In this document: positions 20,684 to 31,330 of the stretch, in pieces | Layout of the letters: every line of letters starts with the position of its first letter | Numbering within the stretch: the first letter of the stretch is position 1 | Source: Diphasiastrum complanatum | Taxonomy: Eukaryota; Streptophyta; Lycopodiopsida; Lycopodiales; Lycopodiaceae | Assembly: GCA_029204225.1 (NCBI GenBank) | Contig: CM055097.1 | Location: forward strand, 71,469,952-71,533,951 | Length of the DNA stretch: 64,000 nt | Direction of reading: 5' to 3' | Notes under the pieces: generated by a model | Databases searched by the model: none | What the model was told of the DNA's origin: nothing | What the model saw: the letters and a program-made list of their open reading frames with translations, nothing else | Translations under genes and position numbers: made by a program

Positions 20684-23600
20684 ATGGCTTCCAATGGTGG
20701 GATCATGCTAGAGTCTAGTGAAAGGTTGAGTTCATCAAACTACTCTACTTGGAAAGTGAGGATGGAGTCCTTACTTGAGTTGAATGAACTCATGGACATA
20801 GTTGCAGAAATTGAAGAGAGACCTCTCACACTTCAAGAGCAACAAAGGTTTGATAAGAAGGCCAAAAGGGCTCTTCATATCATTAAAATGAATGTTACAA
20901 ATGAACTTCTCAAGGAAGTTGGAAAGTGTCAAAGTGCAAGTGAGGCATGGAATGCCTTAAAGAAGCTCTTTGAATCAAAGTCCACATCTAGGGTATTGAC
21001 CCTAAGGAGACAAATATTTTCTAGTAGGCAAAGAGAGGGTGAAAGTGCTCATGCATTTATCTTGAGAGTTAAGTCCCTAAGTGATGATTTAGCATGCATT
21101 GATGAGAACATAAAAGATGGTGAAATAGTCCAAGTTATGTTGAATGGTTTGCTAAATGAACATGCTAACCTTGTGCAAAGTTTTGCCATTCAAAGAGTCT
21201 TGCCAAGTGTGGTTGACTTGCAAGAAATCTTATTGGCTGAAGAACATAGGTTGCAATCAAAGCTTGATGGTGCATCCTTGCAAGGTGGAGGTGAAGAGGC
21301 TTTCTTCACAAAAGGCAAATTCAAGGGCAAAGGTAAAGGCAAAGGGAAATGGTCCAAAGGTGGTAACTTTGATCATGATGATCACTCTTCCTCTTCCTCT
21401 TCTACTAAGAACAATAAGTCAAAGTTCAAGTGCTTTTATTGTGGGATAAAAGGTCATTTTGCAAATGAATGTTATAAGAAGAAAAGAGAGCAAGGAGAGA
21501 GGCAAGGAAATCTTACAATAGATGAGGAAGAACATAACACATGTGAATCACTTGTTATGACTTCAAGTTTGTTAGCCAACATAGATGATAATGATCCTTG
21601 GTGGATTGATAGTGGAGCCTCATCTCACATGACAAGACATAAGGAATACTTTACATCCTTATTGTCTTATGAGGGAGAAGGTAACATCATCTACACTGCA
21701 AATGATGGTCAATGTGACATCAAAGGCATAGGCACTATTCCTATTTCCCTTTCAACAAATAGGAAAGCAAATCTTGAAAATGTTTTGTACATTCCTTCAA
21801 TCACTAAGAATTTGCTTAGTGTAAGTCAAATGATTGACAAAGGACTTGATGTGGAGTTCATTGGAGATGCATGTTTGATAAGTAAATGTGGATCCTTGAT
21901 TGCTCAAGGTAGGAGGCATGGTAAACTTTTCAAGCTTGATGCATGTGTGATCTCTAATCATGAAGGATGTATGGCTAGGGAGCAATTGACAAACCAAGAA
22001 GTTTGGCACAAGAGGTTGGGCCATCCCAACTTCAAATCTTTGGAGGTAATGGCAAAGAAAGAGCTTGTTCTTGGTCTCCCTAAAAGTCTTGTTGCAAACA
22101 ATAGTGTTTGTGAACATTGTGCCTTGTCCAAATCTCATAGACTTGCTTATTCTAGATCTACTTCTAGATCTAAAGAAGCTTTTCAACTTGTGCATTCTGA
22201 TATTCATTCTTCTAGTACAACTAGCAATGGTGGGGCAAAGATGTATGCAACTTTCATTGATGACTTTAGTAGGTATACTTGGATCTATCTTCTTAAAAGT
22301 AAGGATGAAGTGTTTGCTGCATTTGTCAAGTTCAAGAATGAAATGGAAAACCAATTCAATACAAAGATCAAATGCTTAAGATCTGATAATGGAGGGGAAT
22401 ACACCTCAAATAGGTTCAAAGACTTTTGTATAGCACATGGGATTAAGAGGGAGATGTCTAGTCCTAGGACTCCACAACAGAATGGAGTGGCCGAGAGGAA
22501 GAATAGAACCCTTTGTGAATGTGCCAAGGCAATGAGACTACATGCTAATCTTGCTAAGTCTTTTTGGGGGGAAGCTTTAGCATGTGCTAACTATCTATGT
22601 AATAGATGGACAAGTGCTTCCTTGGATGGTAAAACTCCTCATGAGGTTCTTTATGGTAGAAGGCCGAGTGTCAAGCATTGTAGGATCTTTGGATGTACAT
22701 GTTTTGTCAATATCACACTTGATGATAGAACTAAAGAAGATCCTTCATCAAAGAAGGGTGTGTTTGTTGGCTATAGTGAAGTAAGCAAGGCTTACAAAGT
22801 GTACATTCCTTCTACAAAGAAAGTTGTCATAAGTAGGGATGTCATCTTTCATGAAGAGAATGTTTCCAATGTTGTTGATGTTGATGTTGATGTGCCTACT
22901 AATCATCATGATGTGCAAGATGTCTTGGATGAAGATGGAGATGCCACTCCAAAGCAAACTTCAAGGAAGACTCAAAGGCAAAGGGCTAAGCCATCAAGGC
23001 TAACCTATGATGAAAAAGGAAAGCAAGTGGTGGACAACTCTAACTTTGCTTTTCTTACCTCTTTTGATGAACCAACTTGTGTAGGTGAAGCAATTCAAAA
23101 GAAGGAATGGATCCAAGCCATGGATCATGAGCATCAAGCACTCATCAAAAGCAACACATGGAGGTTGGTAAAGCTTCCAAAGGACAAGAAGGCAATTGGT
23201 TGTAAGTGGATCTTCAAGATCAAGACAAATCAAGATGGATCAATCAACAAGTACAAGGCAAGGTTGGTGGCAAAGGGGTATGCTCAAGAATATGGTATTG
23301 ACTATGATGAGACCTTTGCACCCGTGGCAAAGATGGTAACTATTCGAATCCTAATCTCTCTTGCAACTCTTTATGATTGGGATATGTGGCAAATGGATGC
23401 TACTAATGCCTTCTTGAATGGTGATCTTGAAGAAGATATTTACATGGAGCAACCCGAGGGCTATGTTTCACATGATGAGCCTAATCATGTGTGCTATCTC
23501 CAAAAGAGTTTGTATGGGCTAAAGCAAGCACCAAGGAGTTGGTATGCTAAGCTCAATTCCTTCTTACTTTCTCAAAACTTTGTTATGAGTGAGTATGATC

Positions 23601-24637
23601 ATTCTCTCTACTTTAGATTGAATGAAAATGATATCACTTTACTTTTGATCTATGTTGATGACATTATCTTAAGTGGTGGTAACAATCTAGATATAGATGA
23701 AATCAAGATGGCACTCAAAAGAGAGTTTGAAATTCAAGATCTTGGTAAACTTCATTATATCTTAGGAATAGAGATTATTAGAACTTCTAAATCTACATTC
23801 ATATGTCAAGAAAAGTATGTTAACTCTATTCTAAAAAGGTTTCATATGGAAGATTGTAAAGTTGTTTCTACTCCTATGGAATCAAATGTAAAGCTAACTA
23901 CAAGAAGTAATGAAAGATCCTTCAAGGACATTACTCTCTATAGAAAGCTAATAGGATCTCTTATATGGTTAACCATCACAAGACCTGATCTAAGCTTTGT
24001 GGTTGGTAAACTAAGTCAATTTATGCAAGATCCTAGTGAGGCTCATTGGAAGCTAGGAAAGAGAGTACTTAGATACATCTCGGGATCTAGAGATTTTGGC
24101 ATCTTGTATGGAGGTACTACACCTAACCTTTGTGGATTTTCAGATTCAGATTTTGCAGGTGATCAAATGGATAGGAAGTCAACAAGTGCCTTTGCAATCT
24201 ATCTTGGAGATGGAGTGGTCTCATGGCTATCAAAGAAGCAACCAACTATCTCTCTATCTTCCACCGAAGCCGAGTACAAGGCATTAACAACATGCACCAA
24301 GGAGATTCTTTGGATCAAGAGGATGTTATTGGATCTTCACTTGCTGGAACCAGAGAAGACTCCAATCATACTTTGTGATAACCTTTCAGCCCAAACCTTG
24401 GCAAGCAATCCTGTTTTTCATGCAAGGAGCAAGCACATTGAGATTGCTCACCATTTTGTGAGAGATCAAGTCATTGCCAAAGAGGTGGAGCTTCAACATG
24501 TCTCTTCAAAGGAGTGTGTGGCTGATATCTTCACCAAACCATTGGGAAAGGACCTATATTTAATGCATAGATCTAATCTTGGAATGTGCTCAAAGACTAT
24601 GTTGAAACTAGCATCCAATGTTGAAGAGGGAGTGTGA
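20684..24637 (+). CDS. intact gag-pol polyprotein of the young copia (1317 aa)
   Basis: Gag starts MASNGGIMLESSERLSSSNY and has the usual helical region. The zinc knuckle CFYCGIKGHFANEC lies near residues 250-263. The protease active site WWIDSGASSHM has its catalytic Asp near residue 309. Integrase has a zinc-binding HKRLGHP..CEHCALSKSHR (about 440-482) and D,D-35-E residues in HSDIHS, RSDNGGEYTS and GVAERKN (about 505, 566, 603). RT spans about 826-1090 with YVDD near 990-993. RNase H has SDSDFAG, STEAEYKAL and CDNLSAQ, ending VADIFTKPL. There is no stop or frameshift. As in most copia elements, Gag and Pol share one frame, so protease cleavage and excess Gag must be arranged without frameshifting. 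The start matches the other gag genes here. The TGA stop lies at 24635-24637, inside the 3' LTR. Confidence 0.97.
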   Translation: MASNGGIMLESSERLSSSNYSTWKVRMESLLELNELMDIVAEIEERPLTLQEQQRFDKKAKRALHIIKMNVTNELLKEVGKCQSASEAWNALKKLFESKSTSRVLTLRRQIFSSRQREGESAHAFILRVKSLSDDLACIDENIKDGEIVQVMLNGLLNEHANLVQSFAIQRVLPSVVDLQEILLAEEHRLQSKLDGASLQGGGEEAFFTKGKFKGKGKGKGKWSKGGNFDHDDHSSSSSSTKNNKSKFKCFYCGIKGHFANECYKKKREQGERQGNLTIDEEEHNTCESLVMTSSLLANIDDNDPWWIDSGASSHMTRHKEYFTSLLSYEGEGNIIYTANDGQCDIKGIGTIPISLSTNRKANLENVLYIPSITKNLLSVSQMIDKGLDVEFIGDACLISKCGSLIAQGRRHGKLFKLDACVISNHEGCMAREQLTNQEVWHKRLGHPNFKSLEVMAKKELVLGLPKSLVANNSVCEHCALSKSHRLAYSRSTSRSKEAFQLVHSDIHSSSTTSNGGAKMYATFIDDFSRYTWIYLLKSKDEVFAAFVKFKNEMENQFNTKIKCLRSDNGGEYTSNRFKDFCIAHGIKREMSSPRTPQQNGVAERKNRTLCECAKAMRLHANLAKSFWGEALACANYLCNRWTSASLDGKTPHEVLYGRRPSVKHCRIFGCTCFVNITLDDRTKEDPSSKKGVFVGYSEVSKAYKVYIPSTKKVVISRDVIFHEENVSNVVDVDVDVPTNHHDVQDVLDEDGDATPKQTSRKTQRQRAKPSRLTYDEKGKQVVDNSNFAFLTSFDEPTCVGEAIQKKEWIQAMDHEHQALIKSNTWRLVKLPKDKKAIGCKWIFKIKTNQDGSINKYKARLVAKGYAQEYGIDYDETFAPVAKMVTIRILISLATLYDWDMWQMDATNAFLNGDLEEDIYMEQPEGYVSHDEPNHVCYLQKSLYGLKQAPRSWYAKLNSFLLSQNFVMSEYDHSLYFRLNENDITLLLIYVDDIILSGGNNLDIDEIKMALKREFEIQDLGKLHYILGIEIIRTSKSTFICQEKYVNSILKRFHMEDCKVVSTPMESNVKLTTRSNERSFKDITLYRKLIGSLIWLTITRPDLSFVVGKLSQFMQDPSEAHWKLGKRVLRYISGSRDFGILYGGTTPNLCGFSDSDFAGDQMDRKSTSAFAIYLGDGVVSWLSKKQPTISLSSTEAEYKALTTCTKEILWIKRMLLDLHLLEPEKTPIILCDNLSAQTLASNPVFHARSKHIEIAHHFVRDQVIAKEVELQHVSSKECVADIFTKPLGKDLYLMHRSNLGMCSKTMLKLASNVEEGV
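24623..24632 (+). promoter_or_regulatory. polypurine tract of the young copia
   Basis: GAAGAGGGAG directly before the 3' LTR, the expected primer for plus-strand DNA synthesis. It is also translated as the last codons of the polyprotein. Confidence 0.85.
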
Positions 24638-25287
24638 AAATTGTCAACATTTCCTAGCTAGTTTGAGGCCTAAATTGGCTAAAATTGTAAATAGTTTTGG
24701 TTCTGGAGTTTCACACGTGTGAACCAGGCCACAATGTTTTTATTTACTGTATTTTTTCAGTATGATGAAGTGTCAAACTTCATACCCTTCAAAATGAGAC
24801 CATTTTGATGTATTTTGGTCATATAAGCCATTTTTAGCTATTTTTCCTATATAGGGAATATCTAGGGTCAAGTACCTTCTAGAGAGAGGAGAGAGAGTCA
24901 TCTTCCTCATCCATAAATAGTAGGGAAGTCGTGGAGAACAGGTTGGAGAAACCTTTTGTATGCTTCATTGAGATCAATAGATCATTGTCATTGTTTCTTC
25001 CTCCATTGAGAGCATTGTTGTGTGTATTGTCTTCAAGCTATTGTGTATGATCTTAGGTGCTTTCCAAAAGTGATAGGCTGATGTATTATGGACTGTATAA
25101 TGCTATTTTGGGCCGCACTTGATGTTTATGGAAGTTTCCATTTGTGATAAATGCTTTTTGATCAAGTTCTTTGCATTCTAGGTAGCATAGAATGTGTTGC
25201 CAATTCCTAGCTTATGTAGTTTGGAGTGCAAGCATTCAAGCCAATGATCTTGGAGTTTAGATCCACTTAGGATCTGTATTTTTCACA
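24633..25287 (+). repeat. 3' LTR of the young copia
   Basis: 655 bp, identical to the 5' LTR except at 25072. Its first bases TGTGA supply the stop codon of gag-pol. It is followed by GGTGG, the second copy of the target-site duplication. Confidence 0.97.
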
Positions 25288-25292
25288 GGTGG

Positions 25293-26256
25293 TCTATTGG
25301 TTCTTGAAGATCTTCTGGGTAATAGAGGAAGTTGATCGTTTCGATCATACTATAGTTGCTAAACTACATCATCATCTTCTGATTCATTGTTGATTTGTTG
25401 TTCGTCGGAAGTTGAAGAGCTTGGACCTTCAATAGGAATAGTTGCCTCCGGAACTGAAAAGTTCAATGCGTCAGGAGAATCTGACAGGTCGGCTACATGG
25501 GGACTGCCCTTTCCTTTGAGGTCTTGAAATTGATCTTCAATGAAGATGACATCTCGGCTAGTGAATATCTTTGACTCGATGGGATTGAACAACTTGTAGG
25601 CTTGATCTGAAGTAGTGTAGCTGATGAAAACACATTTGATACTCTGGAAGTCAAGCTTATTTATGAGGTTACAAGGTATCTGCGCAAAAGCAGTACATCC
25701 AAAAACTCATAAGTTTGATAAAGAAGGTTTGGTACCTGTCCAAACTTCGAATGGTGTTTTGTCTGAGAGGCCTTTAGTAGGACATCTGTTTTGAATATAG
25801 GTTGTTGTTGAGTCAATTTCAACCCAGAAGGACTTCAGAAGTGTCGCATGTGATAACATGCACTTTGCCGATTCGACTAAGGTTCTGTTTTTTCTCTCAG
25901 CAAGACCATTTGACTGAGGCAAATATGAGGGGATATATTTTGTTTAATGCCGTTGTTAAGACAATATTCCTTGAATTTGTTGGAGATGTATTCTCCCCCA
26001 TTATTTGACTTTAGCGCTTTGATTTGTTTGCCAGTTTAATTCTTAGCATGGTCTTTAAATTTTATGAATTTGATGAAGGCCTCTGATTTCTGTTTAATGA
26101 AATAAATAACAATTCGTCAATAAAGGTAATGAAGTACTTTGCATCTAGCAATGAAGGAGTTTGCATAGGTCCACATATATCACGTGTGAAGAGTTTTGGA
26201 GCTAGTTCATGGAGTTCAAGCCAAGATAAGCTAGGAATCAATGCAGTGATTAGCAA
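25293..26256 (-). pseudogene. integrase and spacer half of the split minus-strand copia
   Basis: Reading the minus strand from 26256: ICGPMQTPSLLDAKYFITFID (integrase first catalytic region), a frameshifted NNGGEYISN region, then MPQSNGLAERKNRTLVES (third catalytic residue), FWVEIDSTTTYIQNR, PFEVWTGTKPSL and SRDVIFIEDQF. An acidic, serine-rich spacer rich in Glu and Asp follows. Several frameshifts and a stop separate the pieces. The gag and protease parts upstream are absent: at 26257 the sequence changes to another copia's LTR remnant. The frame continues across the young insertion into 18856-17560. Confidence 0.88.
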
Positions 26257-26345
26257 TCTAGCTTCTAGATCTTGTTTGGATCTTAAGTGGTGATTTCTCC
26301 ATCATTTCTAGGATCAAATGGGATTATTTTGCTATATTTTTATCA
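26257..26345 (+). repeat. remnant of a 5' LTR
   Basis: The stretch ending TATTTTTATCA lies directly before a primer site. It resembles the end of the LTR at 45400-45475 (CTCATCATTTCAAG..TTTGCTG.AATTTTTACA) rather than the LTR at 27735, so the two ends of this derivative may come from different copies. Confidence 0.5.
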
Positions 26346-26358
26346 TGGTATCAGAGCC
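26346..26358 (+). promoter_or_regulatory. primer binding site, initiator tRNA-Met
   Basis: TGGTATCAGAGCC follows the LTR remnant. Confidence 0.9.
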
Positions 26359-27739
26359 ATTCCAAGAAATGAGCTTCACTTCATGCTAGAATCGTAGATT
26401 TTGATGCAATTCAAGCATTGATTGCTATCTAGACATAATCTATCAAAGCCTTGATTATGAAGAGACCTTTGCACCCATTGCAAAGATGGTGACAATAAGG
26501 ATCATCATATCTATTGCTTGCTATTTCAAATGGAAGGTGTTCCAATTAGATTTTTCCAATGCATTTCTCAATGGATATCTTGAAGAGGAAATCTATATGG
26601 AGCAACCTCAAGGATGAATCAAAAGTGTGCTTGCTATTCAAAAGTCTTTATGGACTCAAACAAGCACCAAGGTCATGGTATGCTAGACTCAACTCTTTTC
26701 TTATCTCAATAGGATTTATCCTAAGTGACTATGATCCTTTCGTGTATCTAAAGTTTGTTGTTAGTGATTTTATCATTCTTCTAATCTATGTAGATGACAT
26801 TATCTGTTGTGGAAGTTGCATCAAATTAGTTGAAGAGACTAAAGTTGCACTTGGAGGTGAGTTTAAAATGCAAGATCTAGGAGAGATCCACTATATCTTA
26901 GGCCTAGAGATTGACTTTCATGATGATTATGCTTTTATATGTCAATCTAGATATGCTCTTTCTATGTTGAAAAAGTTTCATATGGAAAATTGTAAGAGCA
27001 TTGATACTCATGTGGAGCATGTTGTAAAAGATCCTTCGCGGACATCACCCTTTTTAGGAGTCTTATTGGCTCCTTGATTTGGCTTACCATTACTAGACCC
27101 AACTTGAGCTATTGTGTGCACAAGTTGAGTCAATCTACGAAAGATCCAAAGATCCGTCATTGGAAAATGGCCAAGAGAGTGCTAAGATACATATCTTTAT
27201 CTCATGATTATGGTTTGCCCTATAAAAGTGAAGATCTATCCATTATTGGCTACTCGGATTTGGATTTTGCTAGTGACAATCGAAAGTCCACAAATGCATA
27301 TACTATATTTTTTTGGAGGAAATCTCATATCTTGGCTTTCCAAAAAGCAAGATACTATCTCTCTTTCTTCATGTGAGGCCAAGTAAAAAGCACTCATTAC
27401 AACAACAAAATGCTTTGGATCAAGAAGATATTACTGGAGCTAAAGTGCATCAAGGAGGATGATCTACCATTGATCAAATGTGACAACATCTCGGCCCAAG
27501 CCCTTGCCAACAATCCAATTTTTCATGCAAGGAGCAAGTACATCGACGTTGCACATCACTTTGTGAGAGAGAAGCTTATTGGAGGAGAGATCCACTTGGA
27601 CCATATTGATTCATCTTTGTGTATTGCCGATCTACTCACCAAGCCACTACTCAAGAGTTCCTTCATCAAACATAGGTGTAATCTTGGATTAGTTCCAAGC
27701 TCATGCTTTTCTAGAATAGATAACTTTTTAGGAGTGTGA
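26359..27739 (+). pseudogene. copia deletion derivative: leader joined to RT-RNase H
   Basis: About 90 bp after the primer site the leader passes directly into RT (DYEETFAPIAKMVTIRI), so gag, protease, integrase and the front of RT are deleted. RT includes SLYGLKQAPRSWY and YVDDII. RNase H includes DLDFASDNRKSTNAY, a frameshift with a stop near 27385, CDNISAQ, and HARSKYIDVAHHFVRE, ending in a SLCIADLLTKPL tail. At least three frameshifts or stops interrupt it. The final stop TGA (27737-27739) falls in the LTR start, as in the young copia. It cannot move by itself, though the primer site and 3' LTR are kept. Confidence 0.88.
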
Positions 27740-28068
27740 AAAATACAAAAAGCTATCTATATTGATTGATAAGATTTTTTCATCAAGCATCTTGGTGTAA
27801 GTAGTTGATAGGGCCATTTTTGGTTTTAGAGGCTAAATAGTCAAGTACACATGTATTTCCATCATTAGGCCAATAGTCAATTATGATGTAGCTCGAGCTA
27901 GTTAGGCTATGTACTTGGTTGATGATTGTATGCATGTAGTAATGTGTTTTTGCCTTAGTTTTTGACATAGACCTTGATTATCAATCTATAGTTGATCTAA
28001 AGTGCAAACACAAAGGTGAGGAGATCATTATCACACATTAGGCATTCCCACACGTGTGAATTTTCACA
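27735..28068 (+). repeat. 3' LTR, family C (334 bp)
   Basis: TGTGAAAAATAC to GTGTGAATTTTCACA. Its right half is found inverted at 14936-15097. CACACGTGTG is at 28049-28058. It is short compared with the other LTRs of similar sequence and may be internally deleted. Confidence 0.75.
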
Positions 28069-28990
28069 GGTCCCAGGACCCCTCATGAGATTATTTAGGA
28101 CTCTTATTCGCCTCACACCGTATTTTTGTTAGATGATATTGGACTTTATCTATAAATTTCAGATGCGACTCGTTGAAATATCTGATGTGCAGTAGAAAGC
28201 ACTTATTAACTCATGACAACCAATTAGTTGTTGTCCAAGATATGAATTTATGCTCCCATGAACCACCCAGCATCAGGGCACAATAGTAGAGACTGCTATT
28301 GGCAATTGGTCTTGGACTTTGTCGGATGCCATCAGAAGATTTGGATCAAAGCAAAGTGTTGGTAGACAATCGTTCCATCTGGATTGAATTGATGCCAAGA
28401 TAGCCAAATCTTTTGCATATAAATGAACTGCTTGACCGTCAGATCTGGTGGATTCATATATTCCCGAGAATAAGCCTGGAGGGCCTGATGAAAATAAATA
28501 GAAATATTCCAATTGAATGGTTGATAGATGATAGGCCGATTTGGTCTATGGACGATGATTTTATCCATTGGCACACCAAGATCCTTCCACTTGTTTCTTC
28601 TCGACATTGGCACATAATAGGGATCTACCCTGGGCTGACGCGGGCTCGCTACTTAAATCCTCATGGAATTCAGAGTTTTCTCAAAAACTATGCTGCACCA
28701 TGGAGGTTGTTCTCCCAAAACTGGAAGCTTGTCAATTTCCTTGCCAACTTCAATCTCTAATGTTTTAAACTTTATGACCCAACCACCCCTTGAGGATTCA
28801 TGTGGATGTTGTTGCAAAAATGTTTGAATATCCTCTTCGATGGTGACGGGTCTTCTGAAAAGTGGTACAACCATAGAAGTAGAAGGCCATGCTTATGTTT
28901 CCTTTGGGTCCACTGGCTGATCTCCCTCCATCTATCCTATACCATGGTCATCCTGCGCCTGAACTTGATGTGGTGGCGAGAAAGCTGACA
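28069..28990 (-). pseudogene. C-terminal part of the gypsy-associated extra ORF (reversed copy)
   Basis: Minus-strand frames give WVIKFKTLEIEVGKEIDKLP, then PPWCSIVFEKTLN, and further on YFHQALQAYSREYMNPPDLT and a WHQFNPDGTIVYQHFALIQ region. These match the C-terminal part of the extra ORF at 43700-44110 (SNLRPPRSRPAKNWTK.. and FHRALQAYQREYVHSPDPT). Frameshifts break the copy into at least three pieces. The neighbouring gypsy pol is not present here, so the fragment was moved or left by deletion. Confidence 0.65.
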
Positions 28991-29090
28991 TGACCGACAT
29001 TGGGATCTGATGGGATGTCTGAAGGACATTGGCTGTTGCTTGCTCATAATCTTTGATAATTGCTTTCACTTTGGCCAATTTCGATATTTA

Positions 29091-31330
29091 TGTCTAAAAT
29101 TATAGGTGAAAATTAGAACTCGAGGGTCAAGAAATGTGATAATATCTAAACGGGTTTTTATATTTGCTGGGATGTGCATATCCTATCAATTTCTTGAAGA
29201 GTTCAATATGTGGATTATTAACATTACATTTTGTTGCACTTCTTATACCCTTTCTTTTCTTACCATGCCCGAAACGTGTGTTGGTGACATTTTGTTGTAG
29301 AGATATATCGAGCCCCTTTTGGCATGGAATTGGCTATAGGTCGAGATAAGTTTCCATGTGAACCTAGAGCAACTTGCAACGTACTTGCCATATGAGTGAG
29401 CTCTTTGATCTTGTTGCATGACATGTTTTCAATATCGAAATGGGCATGGGTTGTGAAGGCCTCCAAAGCTTCACACAAATCAACAACTTTTGCTTGCAAG
29501 AAAGTAGCAAGACCTTCACGTTCTGTAACAAAAGAGTGAAGCCTTTCATCTTCTTCCTTGGGTGCTATATCAACCTTTTCTTCTTGTGCCGACATGTGGC
29601 AATGGCTAGTATGGGACATATGTTGCTCCCACATCTGTGAGAAGTATTCTCTGCTTGAGTATGCATCTAATAGATGTGCATTATCCTTGTCTCCACTAAG
29701 TTCAATATAAGTAGAGTGCAATGAATAATGGGAGCTCCTTAATAGAACATTCCCATCGGTAAAACCTAGAATGTCCAAACATAAGATCTTTTGACGAAAA
29801 TGATCTTATTCGTCTTAACAAATTTATGTCCTCCTAGATAAAAAGATAAAGCTTTATCTGTCATTATCATAGTCTCCCCAACTGGGCTCAACTTCGAATG
29901 AGTAATACGGACCTCATTCTTTAGAAAATGCCTAAGATTGTGGCCAAGTTCACTATTCCTCTGGAACGAGGAAGCATGTTGTCTGTAACCACTTCGTCTC
30001 ACAGCAAAGTCATCAATTATGAGAGCATCCTGCAATAAAAAATAAGTTTTAAAAAAAAAAATTCAACAGTTAGCAACATTTTTAGGCAAGGAAGTTAAAA
30101 CACTTATACATTCTTCAACATCAATAGCAACCAGATCCGGCTGATCAATATTATGACACCTACTGAAGAAGAATCATCTGTGAAATGCATTAATAATGGA
30201 CGAGGGAAGCCCATCTGGGACTGAAATGCCGTGAATTCTTCATCAAATGGTATGCTTCGTCCAGCGAAATTTGACAAAGCTTTCGTCAAACATTCTTCAC
30301 CGGTCATAAGTCCATCCTCATCATTATAATCAATTCCAGCCACAAGGTCATCTGTTTCAAAATCTACAAAGTCAGAGAATTCAAAAATTGTGCCGAATAA
30401 TAAACATAGCACCTCATCTTCACGATAGTCAAAAAACTCTCACAAATCAGTTGTAGTAACATATACATCATCATTTATATAATATGCAAGCACATTAAAA
30501 AGACATTTAGATTAATCTACAGACATTGATTCATCAGCAGTAATATTATGGCCAATGAAAGAATCCTGAAGCACATCAGTATTAACATCAAGAGAATCAC
30601 TATCCTTATCGGGGGTGTTGATAAGGAAGTGACGAATATCTTCAAAGGATGATTGAACTGAGGATGATACAATCTGAGGATCAAAAGCAACAACTTCCTC
30701 ATCATCCAGGATCTGAACTAACAGGAAAGTACAAAACCAGTATGGTATTCAACAAAACGACATTTCTTTTTACAGTAAGGACACATCGCAATGCTTTTAA
30801 ATTGGTCAAACAATTTAGTAAACATTATATCTAGTCTTTGCTTGAACTGTGAGAAGAAATGGACAAGATCAGTATAATGCATGAAGGAGAGTGAACCGAC
30901 TTAGATAACATGTATATTGAGTATAGTTCTGAATCCAACATAATGGTCATAAAATACTTCTGAATTGGGTTGCGCAGTCTTGAAAACATGTAAATATGGG
31001 CGAAATAGGTTGTGGAAGTAGTCTAAGTTGTCAGTTATTCCAAATTTAGTAAGAAATGCACTCAGGCTCGTGTCACGGATAGATCCGGAGGATGAGTGTC
31101 GCAGCTTATCAAACCAAAATGTCAGTAAAAGTGTAATATAAATGATTATCATTCCCATGGGGAGCATCATAAAGAGGTATTCTGTCATTATTGGTGAGAT
31201 AAAAGGATTTAGCAATGAAGTCCAGTGGAATGAAAATGTAAACCTGGTTGTCTTATGACATTTTTGGGTAGGCGGCCAGTATTGCCATTGAAAATGGTAC
31301 AAACAAACACCAAGACAAATATTCATTCAA
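29091..31330 (-). pseudogene. unrecognised, possibly spliced host-like sequence
   Basis: Open minus-strand segments lie at 30901-31326, 30517-30760 (MCPYCKKKC and, in another frame, an acidic DDEEVVAFDPQIVSSS stretch), 30104-30412 (acidic, ETDDLVAGIDYNDEDG..), 29766-30035 (VRRSGYRQHASSFQRNSE..) and 29260-29778 (ERLHSFVTEREGLATFLQAK.., helical). Between the third and fourth is a plausible minus-strand intron: donor GTATAAGT near 30103-30110 and acceptor TTTTTTATTGCAG ending near 30029. I recognise no family. Frame changes inside segments suggest decay. It carries no retrotransposon motif and is the best candidate for old host or DNA-transposon coding sequence in this stretch. Confidence 0.3.

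Larger units (their letters stand above)
18857..25287 (+). mobile_element. complete, very young Ty1/copia retrotransposon (6431 bp)
   Basis: Both LTRs are 655 bp and differ at one position in my comparison (A at 19296, G at 25072). The target-site duplication GGTGG is exact at 18852-18856 and 25288-25292. PBS, polypurine tract and a single uninterrupted gag-pol ORF are all present, in the usual copia order Gag, protease, integrase, RT, RNase H. It is inserted head-to-head (opposite strand) into an older copia. It is the only element in the window without a visible lesion and is a candidate for current or very recent activity. Confidence 0.97.

Noticed and set aside
21797-22354. 185-codon minus-strand ORF inside the young copia
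   Set aside because: It lies antisense to integrase, has no motif and is explained by codon bias of the real frame.
26180-26192. CACGTGTGAA within minus-strand integrase as a regulatory site
   Set aside because: It lies in coding sequence outside any LTR and is probably chance.
29091-29778. FAR1/MULE transposase C-terminus
   Set aside because: The PKGARYIST-like stretch only loosely recalls the KGRP motif; too weak to name.
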